Under the pieces are notes generated by a model. It worked only from the letters and a program-made list of their open reading frames with translations, did not search any database and had not been told where the DNA came from. Below are positions 17,463 through 29,456 of a stretch of DNA of 64,000 bases, piece after piece. The number at the start of each line of letters is the position of its first letter. Within the stretch, counting starts at the first letter, position 1. The DNA is from Massilia sp. BSC265. GTDB lineage: Bacteria > Pseudomonadota > Gammaproteobacteria > Burkholderiales > Burkholderiaceae_D. The stretch lies in assembly GCF_000740675.1 (NCBI RefSeq), contig NZ_JPXI01000042.1:186001-250000 (forward strand), written 5' to 3'. A program made the position numbers and the translations under genes.

Positions 17463-17490
17463 AAAAAGGCAGCCCGCAGGCTGCCTTTCT
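17463..17490 (-). terminator. rho-independent terminator of the atp operon
   Basis: Read on the minus strand, GGCAGCC-TGCG-GGCTGCC is followed by TTTTTAT, 23 bases after the atpC stop. A short T tract on the other side may let it also stop the convergent PEP-CTERM transcript. Confidence 0.85.
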
Positions 17491-17512
17491 CGTTCCGCAA
17501 AGCGGATGCTGC

Positions 17513-17935
17513 TCAGCGTCCTTTCGAACGCAGCTTCTGGATCGCCGCCAGCTGCGCGATCGCCGCGGCCATTTCGGCCTGGGCTTTCGCGTAGTCGATG
17601 TTCGACTCCTTGTTCAGCATCATCTCTTCGGCCTGCTTCTTTGCTTCCAGTGCCTTCGCTTCGTCCAGGTCGCCACCGCGGATCGCGGTGTCGGCCAGCA
17701 CGGTCACGCCGTTCGGCTGCACTTCGAGGATACCGCCCGCGACGAAGACGAACTCTTCGCCGCCGCCGGCTACCTGGATTCGTACAGCACCTGGCCTGAT
17801 GCGCGTGATGAGGGGGGTGTGGCGTGGGTAGATACCCAGCTCACCCGCTTCACCCGGCAGCGCGACGAATTCGGCCTGGCCGGAGAAGATCTGCTCTTCG
17901 GCCGAGACCACGTCCACTTGAATCGTGTTTGCCAT
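17513..17935 (-). CDS. atpC: F1Fo ATP synthase epsilon subunit
   Basis: A 140-residue subunit of the central stalk and last gene of the atp operon. The N-terminal beta-barrel (QVDVVSAEEQIFSGQAEFV, then GELGIYPRHTPLITRIRPG) is followed by a helical hairpin (EAKALEAKKQAEEMM to AAIAQLAAIQKL) that can act as the regulatory arm. A strong terminator follows. Confidence 0.97.
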   Translation of the reverse strand: MANTIQVDVVSAEEQIFSGQAEFVALPGEAGELGIYPRHTPLITRIRPGAVRIQVAGGGEEFVFVAGGILEVQPNGVTVLADTAIRGGDLDEAKALEAKKQAEEMMLNKESNIDYAKAQAEMAAAIAQLAAIQKLRSKGR

Positions 17936-17964
17936 GTCTGTCTTTCAGGTGGGAAGAAGCCGGC

Positions 17965-19368
<1,404 letters not shown>

Positions 19369-19422
19369 TTTCGTTCCTTCAGATATAGTTAAATTCTTTT
19401 ACTTTTGACCAGTCAGGGGCGC

Positions 19423-20298
19423 TTAGACAGCAGCCGCACCCGACACGATCTCGGAGAGTTCTTTGGTAATCGCTGCCTGGCGGGTCTTGTTATAGACCAG
19501 CTTCAAGTCGCTGATGACACTGCCGGCGTTATCGCTCGCGGCCTTCATCGCGACCATGCGCGCCGACTGCTCGGACGCCAGGTTTTCTGCAACCGCCTGG
19601 TACACCAGCGCTTCCACGTAACGCACCAGCAGTTCGTCGATGACGACGGCCGCTTCCGGTTCGTAGATGTAGTCCCAGCTGTGACCGCCCTGTTCCGCTT
19701 CCATGTGCTTGGCCGGCAGCGGCAGCAGTTGCTCGACCATCGGTTCCTGCTTCATCGTGTTGATGAACTTGGTGTAGCACAGGTAGACAGCGTCGAGCTT
19801 GCCTTCCTGGTACGCATCCAGCATCACTTTGACCGGCCCGATCAGCTTGTCCAGGTGCGGGGTATCGCCGAGCTGGGTCGCTTGCGAGACCAGCTTCATG
19901 CCCATGCGGTTCAGGAAACCCAGGCCCTTGTTGCCGATGGCGACTGCCTCGACGCGGTTGCCTGCCTGTTCCACTTCGCGCGCCTTCTGGGTCACCTGGC
20001 GCAGCACGTTGGTATTCATGCCGCCGCACAGACCCTTGTCGGTCGTGACGACGATGAAGCCGACAGCTTTGGCCTGCACGTCCTTGGCTTGCGCCATGAA
20101 CGGGTGGGTGTACTCCGGGTTTGCGCCGGCAAGATTGGCGGTGATTGCACGAACCTTGTCACTGTAGGGACGGGCGGCGCGCATGCGGTCCTGCGCCTTG
20201 CGCATTTTCGATGCGGCGACCATTTCCATCGCCTTGGTGATCTTCTTCGTATTTTCTACGCTCTTGATCTTGCCACGAATCTCTTTGCCTACTGCCAT
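19423..20298 (-). CDS. atpG: F1Fo ATP synthase gamma subunit
   Basis: A 291-residue rotor subunit. The N-terminal helix MAVGKEIRGKIKSVENTKKI and the C-terminal helix ending SEIVSGAAAV form the coiled coil inside the alpha/beta ring; DKGLCGGMNTNV is the conserved central motif. It lies between atpA and atpD in the standard order. Confidence 0.97.
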   Translation of the reverse strand: MAVGKEIRGKIKSVENTKKITKAMEMVAASKMRKAQDRMRAARPYSDKVRAITANLAGANPEYTHPFMAQAKDVQAKAVGFIVVTTDKGLCGGMNTNVLRQVTQKAREVEQAGNRVEAVAIGNKGLGFLNRMGMKLVSQATQLGDTPHLDKLIGPVKVMLDAYQEGKLDAVYLCYTKFINTMKQEPMVEQLLPLPAKHMEAEQGGHSWDYIYEPEAAVVIDELLVRYVEALVYQAVAENLASEQSARMVAMKAASDNAGSVISDLKLVYNKTRQAAITKELSEIVSGAAAV

Positions 20299-20354
20299 GA
20301 GTCCTTACTCCTTCCGCGCACCGGCGCCGTGCTCACACGACGCCGGCTTGACGA

Positions 20355-21896
<1,542 letters not shown>

Positions 21897-21972
21897 GAGT
21901 GCTAACTCCAAATGTTTTTGATGCGTAGGGCAAGGGCGCTAGGGCCGGCGCGTGCTGCTAGATAGCGGTCGA

Positions 21973-22506
21973 TTACGAGACCAGCGCAACTTGCATCTGT
22001 TGCAGCTTAGCGCGTATCGAGGTATCGAGCACTTCGTCGCCGACGACCACGCGCACACCACCGATCAGCGAAGGATCCACTGTCACCGTCGGGTTCAGCT
22101 TGCGGCCAAATTTCTTTTCCAGCGTAGCGACCAGCTGGGCCAGCTGGTCACCCGAGATTTCGAAGGCGCTGAAGATCGCCGCATCGGCGGCACCTTCGTT
22201 GGCGTTCTTCAGTGCCGCGAACTGGGCGGCGATTTCGGGCAGCAGGTTGACGCGGCCGTTTTCGGCCAGCATCGCGATAAAGTTCTTCGCTTCAGCGTTC
22301 AGCGGCGACTTGACCAGGGACGCAATCGTGTCGGCCAGCTGGGCGGCGGTGACCTTCGGGTTGGCGGCGAAAGCCTGCACTTCCGGATTGGCGCCGATCT
22401 GGCCCAATTCGGCAGTGACGGCCGACCAGGCGGCCACGTCGCCCGACTGGGCGACACGGTACAGCGCTTCGGCGTAAGGGCGGGCGACGGTTGCGAGTTC
22501 AGCCAT
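21973..22506 (-). CDS. atpH: F1Fo ATP synthase delta subunit
   Basis: A 177-residue peripheral-stalk subunit that joins F1 to the b dimer. It begins MAELATVARPYAEALYRVA and ends with the conserved beta region GGVRVVVGDEVLDTSIRAKL. Two bases separate it from the atpF stop. Confidence 0.95.
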   Translation of the reverse strand: MAELATVARPYAEALYRVAQSGDVAAWSAVTAELGQIGANPEVQAFAANPKVTAAQLADTIASLVKSPLNAEAKNFIAMLAENGRVNLLPEIAAQFAALKNANEGAADAAIFSAFEISGDQLAQLVATLEKKFGRKLNPTVTVDPSLIGGVRVVVGDEVLDTSIRAKLQQMQVALVS

Positions 22507-22508
22507 GA

Positions 22509-22979
22509 TCAGAGCTCGGTCGACAGTTTCGACAGCAGGTCGGCGTGGACCGCTGGGTTCACTTCACGCTTCAGGATCTGCTCGGCGCCTTGCACTGCCA
22601 GTGCGGCCACCTGGGCACGCAGTTCTTCGCGGGCACGGGTCACTTGCTGCTCGGCGTCGGCCTGAGCGGCGGCGACGATACGGGCGGCTTCTTCGGCAGC
22701 GGTTGCCTTGGCTGCGTCGATGATCTGGGCAGCGCGCTTTTCCGCGTCGGCGATGCGCTTCTGGACTTCGTCACGGGCGCCGGCCAGTTCGGTCTGCACA
22801 CGCTTTTCGGCGGCGGCCAGGTCGGCCTTGCCACGGTCGGCAGCGGCCAGGCCATTTGCGATCCTCTCGGCGCGCTCGTCGAGCGCTTTCATCAGTGGCG
22901 GCCACACGAATTTCATCGTGAACATCGCCAGGATGAAGAAGACCACGAACTGGGCAATCAGGGTTGCGTTAAGGTTCAC
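22509..22979 (-). CDS. atpF: F1Fo ATP synthase b subunit
   Basis: A 156-residue subunit with one N-terminal membrane helix (LIAQFVVFFILAMFTMKFV) and a long charged, alanine-rich coiled coil forming the peripheral stalk. The start is a GTG at 22979 with AAGGA 7 bases upstream, giving the standard b-subunit N-terminus (M)NLNATL. A longer reading from an ATG further up would add 18 residues not expected in the family. Confidence 0.93.
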   Translation of the reverse strand: MNLNATLIAQFVVFFILAMFTMKFVWPPLMKALDERAERIANGLAAADRGKADLAAAEKRVQTELAGARDEVQKRIADAEKRAAQIIDAAKATAAEEAARIVAAAQADAEQQVTRAREELRAQVAALAVQGAEQILKREVNPAVHADLLSKLSTEL

Positions 22980-23055
22980 GGTTGTATCCTTCTTACAGAA
23001 ACACGGATGCCGAACCGGAATCGGTTCGGCCATTCAAAACCAGACTTCCCGGCAA

Positions 23056-23301
23056 TTAGGTCGGGGTGAACGGATTTGCGAACGCGAACAGCATGGCGAT
23101 ACCAACGCCGATCAGGAATGCCGCATCGATCAGACCAGCCAGCAGGAACATCTTGGTCTGCAGGGTGTTCATCAGTTCAGGCTGACGTGCCGAAGCTTCC
23201 AGGTACTTACCGCCCATGATTGCGATACCGATACATGCGCCGATAGCACCCAGGCCGATGATCAAACCGCAAGCCAGTGCAACAAAAGAAACGTCAGTCA
23301 T
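23056..23301 (-). CDS. atpE: F1Fo ATP synthase c subunit
   Basis: An 81-residue two-helix proteolipid of the rotor ring. Helix 1 has the glycine motif GLGAIGACIGIAIMGGK, the loop is ARQPE, and helix 2 carries the ion-binding carboxylate Asp59 in LLAGLIDAAFLIG. An aspartate here, as in E. coli, fits proton coupling, though coupling ion is an inference. Confidence 0.96.
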   Translation of the reverse strand: MTDVSFVALACGLIIGLGAIGACIGIAIMGGKYLEASARQPELMNTLQTKMFLLAGLIDAAFLIGVGIAMLFAFANPFTPT

Positions 23302-23387
23302 GATTACTCCAAAAAGTTAAAAATTAAAAACTAGATAAAAACTACAACTTCGTTACAACCACATTCGTTCGATGCTTGCGGCGCCGA

Positions 23388-24230
23388 TCAGTGGCCTTCA
23401 TGGGCCTGACCGAGATACACCAGCGTCAGCATCATGAAGATGAATGCTTGCAGGAGCACGATCAGGATGTGGAAGATCGCCCAGATGGAACCAGCAATGA
23501 CGTGGCCGACGAAACCGAACATGGTCGCGGTACCGCCCAGCAGTGCGATCAAGAGGAACAGCAGCTCGCCGGCGAACATGTTGCCGAACAGTCGCATACC
23601 GAGCGACACGGTCTTTGCTGCGTATTCGATGATGTTCAGCAGCAGGTTGAACGGCGCCATCATGATGCCGAACGGTGCTGCGAACAGTTCGTGGAGCCAG
23701 CCGCCCACGCCTTTGACCTTGATGCTGTAATAGAACATCAGCGCCAGCACGCCGAGCGCAATGCCGAGCGGCGCGTTCAGGTCGGCGGTCGGGACCACGC
23801 GGTGATATGGGAAAATGTGTTCCACGCCGAAGGCTGCAAACAGCCACGACCACATGTCGACCGGCAAAAGATCCAAGGCGTTCATCAAGGCGACCCAAAC
23901 AAACACGGTCAGCGCTGCCGGGGCGATGAAACTGCGGTCACCGTGAACGATGGCCTTCGCCTGGTCGTCGACCATCTCGAACAACATTTCGACGAAGCTC
24001 TGGAAGCGGCCCGGCACGCCTGCAGTGGCGCGGCGAGCGGCCAGCCACATCAACATGCAACCGGTGACGCCCATGGCGATCGACCAGAACAGCGTGTCGA
24101 AATTGAGAACCGAGAAATCGACCACGAAGTCCTGGTGCTTGTTCGACAGGTGGCCGAGGTGGTGCCGAATGTATTCTGAAGCGGTGGGCGCGTGCGCTGC
24201 GCCGTCTGCGGTTGGAGTCGCCATTTTCAA
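23388..24230 (-). CDS. atpB: F1Fo ATP synthase a subunit
   Basis: A 280-residue integral membrane subunit. It has the essential arginine in the conserved LGMRLFGNMFAGELL and further helices FLLIALLG and ILIVLLQAFIFMMLTLVYL, which form the proton half-channels. Its start overlaps the atpI stop by 4 bases. Confidence 0.96.
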   Translation of the reverse strand: MKMATPTADGAAHAPTASEYIRHHLGHLSNKHQDFVVDFSVLNFDTLFWSIAMGVTGCMLMWLAARRATAGVPGRFQSFVEMLFEMVDDQAKAIVHGDRSFIAPAALTVFVWVALMNALDLLPVDMWSWLFAAFGVEHIFPYHRVVPTADLNAPLGIALGVLALMFYYSIKVKGVGGWLHELFAAPFGIMMAPFNLLLNIIEYAAKTVSLGMRLFGNMFAGELLFLLIALLGGTATMFGFVGHVIAGSIWAIFHILIVLLQAFIFMMLTLVYLGQAHEGH

Positions 24231-24565
24231 TGCCTAAATAGTAAGAATATGTAACTTTTCAGCGCCACAATGAACCCGGCCAGTAGTGCCAGCCAGTTCA
24301 GATCGCGGTACAGCCACGCTGTGACACCCAGCAGCGCCAGCGTGAGAGCAATCTTTATAAATTCCCAGATGAAAAACGTGACGGGGTTTGCCCCGCCCGG
24401 TTTTGCAGTGGCGGCGAACAAGCGCACTGCCATGATGCCGTTGGGCACGACACAACATAAGCCGCCCAGTACTGCCGAAAACATCGCAGCCCTTCCCCCC
24501 AGCAGTGCGGCGATCAGGCCCGCGACGACTGTAGCGATCAATTGCAGGGAGACGATGCGCAACAT
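24227..24565 (-). CDS. atpI: ATP synthase subunit I
   Basis: A 112-residue protein with four predicted helices and first gene of the atp operon. It has the conserved GGRAAMFSAVLGGLCCVVPN and a central FIWEFIKIALTLALL. AtpI is thought to help c-ring assembly. It overlaps atpB by an ATGA-type 4-base junction. Confidence 0.9.
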   Translation of the reverse strand: MLRIVSLQLIATVVAGLIAALLGGRAAMFSAVLGGLCCVVPNGIMAVRLFAATAKPGGANPVTFFIWEFIKIALTLALLGVTAWLYRDLNWLALLAGFIVALKSYIFLLFRH

Positions 24566-24890
24566 GTTGTTCTGGTTTCTCGCCGCGCAATCGGACAGTT
24601 ACGATGTGGTAATTACATGAATCAGCGGAATTATAAGTGGTTATACGGACGCGAGTCAAACGATTCCGCGCTTATAACTGCGGCGTAAAGATGTGATGGA
24701 AGCAACATGAGAGTTAGGGAAATTCCCGTATTTTCAGTCACTTAACTGATGAGTTGGTACTGACTGGCCTAGCTTGGCTGGCTCTGCCGGGCGGGCGCTC
24801 CGGCAGTCGGTTCCTCGAGCGAACGTGGCATGCATACGTCATTCGCACGGGCATCGGGCAGCGCCGCCCGACGCACGTCAAGACACAATT
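24566..24890. promoter_or_regulatory. atp operon promoter region and parB trailer
   Basis: The 325-base gap between parB (ending at 24891) and atpI (starting at 24565), both on the minus strand. The half near atpI is AT-rich and should hold the atp promoter; I could not assign -35/-10 boxes with confidence. Near 24789-24812, CTGCCGG and CCCGGCAG (minus strand) could form a weak hairpin after parB. No gene is supported here. Confidence 0.5.
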
Positions 24891-25763
24891 TCAGGCGCGC
24901 AGGCGGGCCAGCACGCCGTCCAGGATATCGAGGTCGGCGAAGTCGATGATCAACTGCCCCTTGCCCTTCGTGCCCATCTTGAACATCACGGGCGTGGCCA
25001 ATTTGTCCGACAGCTCTTCTTCGAGCCGCACGATGTCGCCCGGCTTTTCCTTGGCGCGCGCCGGCGTTGCTGGGCTCGACTGTTCTTCGAGCGCGCGGGC
25101 GACCAGCTTCTCGGTCTCGCGCACCGACAGGCGCTTGGCGATGACCTGGTTGGCGAGGGTGATTTGGTGCGCGCTGTCGACCGCCAGCAGGGCACGGGCG
25201 TGCCCCATGTCGATGTCGCCGGCCATCAGCATGGTCTGCACAGGCTGGGCCAGGTTGATCAGGCGTAGCAGGTTCGATACCGCGCTGCGCGAACGGCCGA
25301 CGGCGGCGGCGGCCTGCTCGTGGGTAAAACTGAAATCGTTGATCAGGCGCTGGATGCCCTGCGCTTCTTCCAGCGGGTTCAGGTCTTCGCGCTGGATGTT
25401 CTCGATCAGGGCCATGGCGGCGGCCGACTGGTCGTCGACTTCGCGCACCAGCACCGGGATCTCTTCGAGTCCGGCCATCTGGGCGGCGCGGAAGCGGCGC
25501 TCGCCGGCGATGATCTCGTACGGAACCGGGGCACCCTCCTCCAGCGGACGCACCAGCACCGGTTGCATGATGCCCTGGGTCTTGATCGAGGCGGCCAGCT
25601 CGCTCAGCGAGGTTTCGTCCATGCGCGTACGCGGCTGGTACTTGCCGGCCTGGATCTGTGTGACCGGCAGCGACGAGGGCGCTTTACTAGGTGCCGGCTG
25701 GCTGTCGCCGCCGAGCAGTGCGTCGAGGCCGCGGCCGAGGCCCTTGAGTTTTTTGGTTGCCAT
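24891..25763 (-). CDS. parB: chromosome-partitioning protein ParB
   Basis: A 290-residue CTPase clamp that binds parS and spreads. The N-terminal ParA-stimulating peptide KKLKGLGRGLDALLG is at 4-18, the CTP-binding motif GERRFRAAQ at 87-95, ENIQREDLNP at 121-130, and the helix-turn-helix near 147-166 (THEQAAAAVGRSRSAVSNLL). A C-terminal dimer domain closes the protein. It follows parA by 34 bases. Three parS sites lie 3.6 kb upstream of its start. Confidence 0.96.
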   Translation of the reverse strand: MATKKLKGLGRGLDALLGGDSQPAPSKAPSSLPVTQIQAGKYQPRTRMDETSLSELAASIKTQGIMQPVLVRPLEEGAPVPYEIIAGERRFRAAQMAGLEEIPVLVREVDDQSAAAMALIENIQREDLNPLEEAQGIQRLINDFSFTHEQAAAAVGRSRSAVSNLLRLINLAQPVQTMLMAGDIDMGHARALLAVDSAHQITLANQVIAKRLSVRETEKLVARALEEQSSPATPARAKEKPGDIVRLEEELSDKLATPVMFKMGTKGKGQLIIDFADLDILDGVLARLRA

Positions 25764-25797
25764 TTGTGTGTGTCAGCTTTCGGTGCTTATATTTTAA

Positions 25798-26568
25798 TCA
25801 CATGGTCTTGATGCGCTCGACCATCTCGCCGCCAAAGGCGATGTACGCCTGTGCGCCTTTCGAGGACGGATCGAACACCACGCCGGGCATGCCGTAGGAC
25901 GGCGCCTCGGCCAGGCGCACGTTGCGCGGGATGATGGTCTTGAACACCTTGTCGCCGAAGTGCTGCTCGAGCTGGCTCGAGACCTGCTGCGACAAGGTCA
26001 TGCGCGGATCGAACATCACCCGCAGCAGGCCAATGATGCGCAGGTCGGTGTTCAGGTTGGCGTGCACCTTCTTGATCGTGTTGACCAGGTCGGACAGGCC
26101 TTCGAGCGCATAGTACTCGCACTGCATCGGGATGATCACGCCATGGGCGGCGCACAGGCCGTTCAGCGTGAGCAGCGACAGCGCCGGCGGGCAGTCGACC
26201 AGGATGAAGTCGTAGTCCTTGTCCACCGCCGCCAGTGCCTCCTTCAGGCGGCGTTCGCGGTTCTCGAGCGCGACCATTTCGACTTCGGCCCCGGCCAACT
26301 CGCGGTTGGCCGGCAGCACGTCGAAGCGTCCCGACTCGGAACGAATGCGCGCCGTGGCCACGTCAAGCTCACCCAGCAGCACCTGGTAGATCGAGCCTTC
26401 GAGCGACGCCTTGTTGATGCCCGCGCCCATCGTGGCATTGCCTTGGGGGTCGAGGTCGACCAGCAGCACGCGCTGGTTCAGCTTGGCCAGCCCTGCCGAC
26501 AGGTTGACGGTGGTGGTGGTCTTGCCGACCCCGCCCTTCTGGTTCGCTACGCAAAAAATCTTCGCCAT
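25798..26568 (-). CDS. parA: chromosome-partitioning ATPase ParA
   Basis: A 256-residue ATPase with deviant Walker A KGGVGKTT at 11-18, switch region DLDPQGNATMG and the ParA motif DCPPALSLLTLNGL. With ParB and parS it segregates origins and may affect DnaA. It is followed by parB and preceded by a 136-base AT-rich region with tandem repeats and a palindrome. Confidence 0.96.
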   Translation of the reverse strand: MAKIFCVANQKGGVGKTTTTVNLSAGLAKLNQRVLLVDLDPQGNATMGAGINKASLEGSIYQVLLGELDVATARIRSESGRFDVLPANRELAGAEVEMVALENRERRLKEALAAVDKDYDFILVDCPPALSLLTLNGLCAAHGVIIPMQCEYYALEGLSDLVNTIKKVHANLNTDLRIIGLLRVMFDPRMTLSQQVSSQLEQHFGDKVFKTIIPRNVRLAEAPSYGMPGVVFDPSSKGAQAYIAFGGEMVERIKTM

Positions 26569-26624
26569 CTATTCTTTTTCCGCGGTTCTATTAAATGGGA
26601 GCAGTCAGACCAATGAGAAGAGGC

Positions 26625-26691
26625 CATACCGTTCATACCGTACAAACCATTTTAATGATTCATACTTTATAAACGATATAAACTGTTTATA
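26625..26691. promoter_or_regulatory. repeat-rich AT region upstream of parA
   Basis: Two adjacent 9-base direct repeats, CATACCGTT at 26625-26633 and CATACCGTA at 26634-26642, are followed by the related CAAACCATT. Farther upstream, TATAAACTGTTTATA at 26677-26691 is a 7-base inverted repeat around one T. All lie 57-123 bases before the parA start, where a promoter or autoregulatory operator is expected. Confidence 0.5.
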
Positions 26692-26704
26692 CGATTTATT
26701 CTGT

Positions 26705-27352
26705 TTAGTTTGATCTCTCGACAAACACCAGGTGACGCTCTGCACCGAGTCTCGGCACCTGCAATGGCTGCAAACCCGTCACTTTCCATTCTGCCGGCAC
26801 CCGCTCCTGCTCTTCCGCCGGAGCCGTGCCTTTCAAGGCGATGAATTTCCCGCCCTCGGCCAGCAAGTGACCGGACCACTCCAGGAAATCCGACAGGTCC
26901 GCGAAAGCCCGCGAGGTGATGACGTCGAATTTGTCGTTCACCTCGAGCTCTTGCACCTTCATCGTGTACACGGTGACGTTGGCCAGTTCGAGTTCCGCCT
27001 TGACCTGCTTGAGGAATGCGGTTTTCTTGTGGACCGTGTCGATCATCGACACTTTCATGCCTGGACGGCAAATTGCCAGCACGACGCCGGGCAATCCGCC
27101 CCCTGCCCCGACGTCCAGCACGTTGCGGGCATCCGCAAAAGCGGGAACTGCGGCGAGTGAATCGAGCAGGTGGTGGGTCACCATTTGCATCGGGTCGCGC
27201 AGGGAGGTCAGGTTGTAGACGCTGTTCCACTTGTTCATCAGCGCCAGGTAATCCAGCAGTTTTTCCTGCTGTGCGGCCGATACGTCCAGCGTCATCGCGG
27301 TGATGCCGTCGGCCAGCACTTGCGCCAGGGCGGCGCGGTCGAAAAACTTCAT
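26705..27352 (-). CDS. rsmG: 16S rRNA (guanine527-N7)-methyltransferase
   Basis: A 215-residue SAM-dependent methyltransferase (formerly GidB) that modifies G527 of 16S rRNA. The SAM site is DVGAGGGLPG at 80-89, with NLTSLRDP at 47-54 and TSRAFADL further on. The ATG overlaps the mnmG stop as ATGA, so the two are translationally coupled. Loss of this enzyme is known to give low-level streptomycin resistance in other bacteria. Confidence 0.96.
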   Translation of the reverse strand: MKFFDRAALAQVLADGITAMTLDVSAAQQEKLLDYLALMNKWNSVYNLTSLRDPMQMVTHHLLDSLAAVPAFADARNVLDVGAGGGLPGVVLAICRPGMKVSMIDTVHKKTAFLKQVKAELELANVTVYTMKVQELEVNDKFDVITSRAFADLSDFLEWSGHLLAEGGKFIALKGTAPAEEQERVPAEWKVTGLQPLQVPRLGAERHLVFVERSN

Positions 27353-29283
27353 TCAGCCTGCTCCACGGTGGCGTTGTTGGTAAAGCCCTTGGCGCCGCGT
27401 TTTTTCAGGTGTACCAGCAGCAGCGAGATCGCCGCCGGGGTGACACCCGAGATGCGCGAAGCCTGGCCCAGGGTTTCCGGACGCTGTTTATCCAGCTTCT
27501 GGCGCACCTCGATCGACAATGCGGCGATCTCCAGGTAGTTCAGGTTTTCGGGCAGCTTCAGGTTCTCGTAGTGGTCATGACGCTCGACTTCGCGCGCCTG
27601 GCGGTCGATGTAGCCGGCATACTTCAGCTGGATTTCGATCTGCTCTTTCACCGCCGGGTCTTCCACGCCCGGTCCGGCCAGCGCCTGGCCTTCGAGCCCG
27701 GTCATGGTCATCAGGGTGTCGTACTGCACGCCCGGACGGCGCAGCAGGTCGGCCAGGTTGTATTCGCGCTCGATTGCCTGCCCCACCACGCGCTCGGATT
27801 CTGCGCCAGCGAGGATACGCGGGTTCACCCAGGTCGAACGCAGCCGCTCGAGCTCGCGGGCCACCGACTCACGCTTGTTCTCGAAGGCTGCCCACTGGGT
27901 ATCGCCCACGATCCCGAGCTTGCGGCCGATCTCGGTCAGGCGCATGTCGGCGTTGTCTTCGCGCAGCGACAGGCGGTATTCGGCGCGGCTGGTGAACATG
28001 CGGTAAGGCTCGGCCACACCCTGCGTGGTCAGGTCGTCGACCAGCACCCCGAGGTAGGCTTCCGAGCGGCCCGGCGTCCAGGCATCCTTGCCCTGGGTTT
28101 GCAACGCGGCGTTGAGGCCGGCGAGCAGGCCCTGCGCGGCTGCTTCTTCGTAGCCAGTGGTGCCGTTGATCTGGCCGGCGAAGAACAGGCCCTTGATCGC
28201 CTTGGTTTCCAGCGAAGCCTTCAGGCCGCGCGGATCGTAGTAGTCGTACTCGATCGCATAGCCCGGGCGCAAGATGAAGGCGTTCTCCATGCCCCGCATC
28301 GAACGCACCAGGTCCAGCTGCACGTCGAACGGCAGGCTGGTCGAGATCCCGTTCGGGTAGAACTCGTTGGTCGTCAGGCCTTCCGGCTCCAGGAAGATCT
28401 GGTGCGACTCTTTCGAGGCAAAACGGTGGATCTTGTCTTCGATCGACGGGCAATAGCGCGGACCGACGCCTTCGATCACGCCCGTGTACATGGGGCTGCG
28501 ATCGAGACCGTGACGGATGATCTCGTGGGTCTTCTCGTTGGTGTGCGTGACCCAGCACGGCACCTGGCGCGGGTGCATGGCAGCATTGCCCATCACCGAG
28601 AACACCGGCACCGGATCGAGGTCGCCCGGCTGTTCCGACAGGACCGTGAAGTCGATGCTGCGGCCATCGATACGCGGCGGCGTGCCGGTCTTCAGGCGGC
28701 CCTGCGGTAGCTTGAGTTCCTTCAAACGGCTCGACAGCGAGACCGCTGGCGGATCGCCGGCACGGCCGCCCGAGTAATTCTGCAGGCCGACGTGGATCTT
28801 CCCGTCGAGGAAAGTGCCGGCCGTGAGCACCACGGCGCGGGCACGGAACTTCAATCCGACCTGCGTGACGGCGCCGACGACACGGTCGCCTTCCAGCATC
28901 AGGTCTTCGACGGCCTGTTGGAACAGCCACAGGTTCGGCTGGTTTTCCAGGCGCGAGCGGATCGCCTGCTTGTACAGCATGCGGTCGGCCTGGGCGCGGG
29001 TAGCGCGCACGGCCGGGCCCTTGGACGAATTCAGGATACGGAATTGGATGCCCGATTCGTCGGTGGCAATCGCCATGGCGCCGCCGAGTGCGTCGACTTC
29101 CTTGACGAGGTGGCCCTTGCCGATGCCGCCAATCGATGGGTTGCACGACATGGCGCCCAGGGTCTCGATATTGTGGGTCAGCAGCAAGGTCTTCTGCCCC
29201 GTGCGTGCCGACGCGAGTGCGGCCTCGGTACCGGCATGGCCGCCGCCGACGACGATGACGTCGAATTCAGTTGGAAATAGCAT
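27349..29283 (-). CDS. mnmG: tRNA uridine-5-carboxymethylaminomethyl modification enzyme MnmG
   Basis: A 644-residue FAD enzyme (GidA) that works with MnmE on wobble uridine 34. The FAD site is GGGHAGTEAALASA from residue 13, followed by SCNPSIGGIGKGHLVKEVDA. The C-terminal helical domain is present and the length is normal. The ATG at 29283 gives the standard N-terminus; an earlier in-frame ATG would add 37 unrelated residues. The upstream gap holds three parS sites. Confidence 0.96.
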   Translation of the reverse strand: MLFPTEFDVIVVGGGHAGTEAALASARTGQKTLLLTHNIETLGAMSCNPSIGGIGKGHLVKEVDALGGAMAIATDESGIQFRILNSSKGPAVRATRAQADRMLYKQAIRSRLENQPNLWLFQQAVEDLMLEGDRVVGAVTQVGLKFRARAVVLTAGTFLDGKIHVGLQNYSGGRAGDPPAVSLSSRLKELKLPQGRLKTGTPPRIDGRSIDFTVLSEQPGDLDPVPVFSVMGNAAMHPRQVPCWVTHTNEKTHEIIRHGLDRSPMYTGVIEGVGPRYCPSIEDKIHRFASKESHQIFLEPEGLTTNEFYPNGISTSLPFDVQLDLVRSMRGMENAFILRPGYAIEYDYYDPRGLKASLETKAIKGLFFAGQINGTTGYEEAAAQGLLAGLNAALQTQGKDAWTPGRSEAYLGVLVDDLTTQGVAEPYRMFTSRAEYRLSLREDNADMRLTEIGRKLGIVGDTQWAAFENKRESVARELERLRSTWVNPRILAGAESERVVGQAIEREYNLADLLRRPGVQYDTLMTMTGLEGQALAGPGVEDPAVKEQIEIQLKYAGYIDRQAREVERHDHYENLKLPENLNYLEIAALSIEVRQKLDKQRPETLGQASRISGVTPAAISLLLVHLKKRGAKGFTNNATVEQAE

Positions 29284-29370
29284 GATGGAAGAGTGAGGCG
29301 AGGAGTCTAATGCGCGATTATAGATTCTTTTTTCTTGTGGAAGCTTTTGAGGAGCTGAAAACGACATTTT

Positions 29371-29386
29371 TGTTTCACGTGGAACA
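29371..29386. promoter_or_regulatory. parS site 1
   Basis: TGTTTCACGTGGAACA, matching the bacterial parS consensus TGTTTCACGTGAAACA with one change per palindrome (15 of 16). It lies 88 bases upstream of mnmG. Expected target of the ParB encoded 3.6 kb away. Confidence 0.92.
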
Positions 29387-29408
29387 ATTAGCACAACGGG
29401 CTTGCGAA

Positions 29409-29424
29409 TGTTTCACGTGGAACA
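29409..29424. promoter_or_regulatory. parS site 2
   Basis: A second copy of TGTTTCACGTGGAACA, identical to site 1 and in the same orientation, 38 bases further on. Confidence 0.92.
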
Positions 29425-29432
29425 AAAACAAA

Positions 29433-29454
29433 AAAGCCGGGCAGACCCGGCTTT
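29433..29454 (-). terminator. rho-independent terminator of the TSUP permease gene
   Basis: Read on the minus strand, AAAGCCGGG-TCTG-CCCGGCTTT is followed by TTTGTTTTTG. It lies between parS sites 2 and 3 and ends transcription of the upstream permease gene before mnmG. Confidence 0.82.
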
Positions 29455-29456
29455 GC

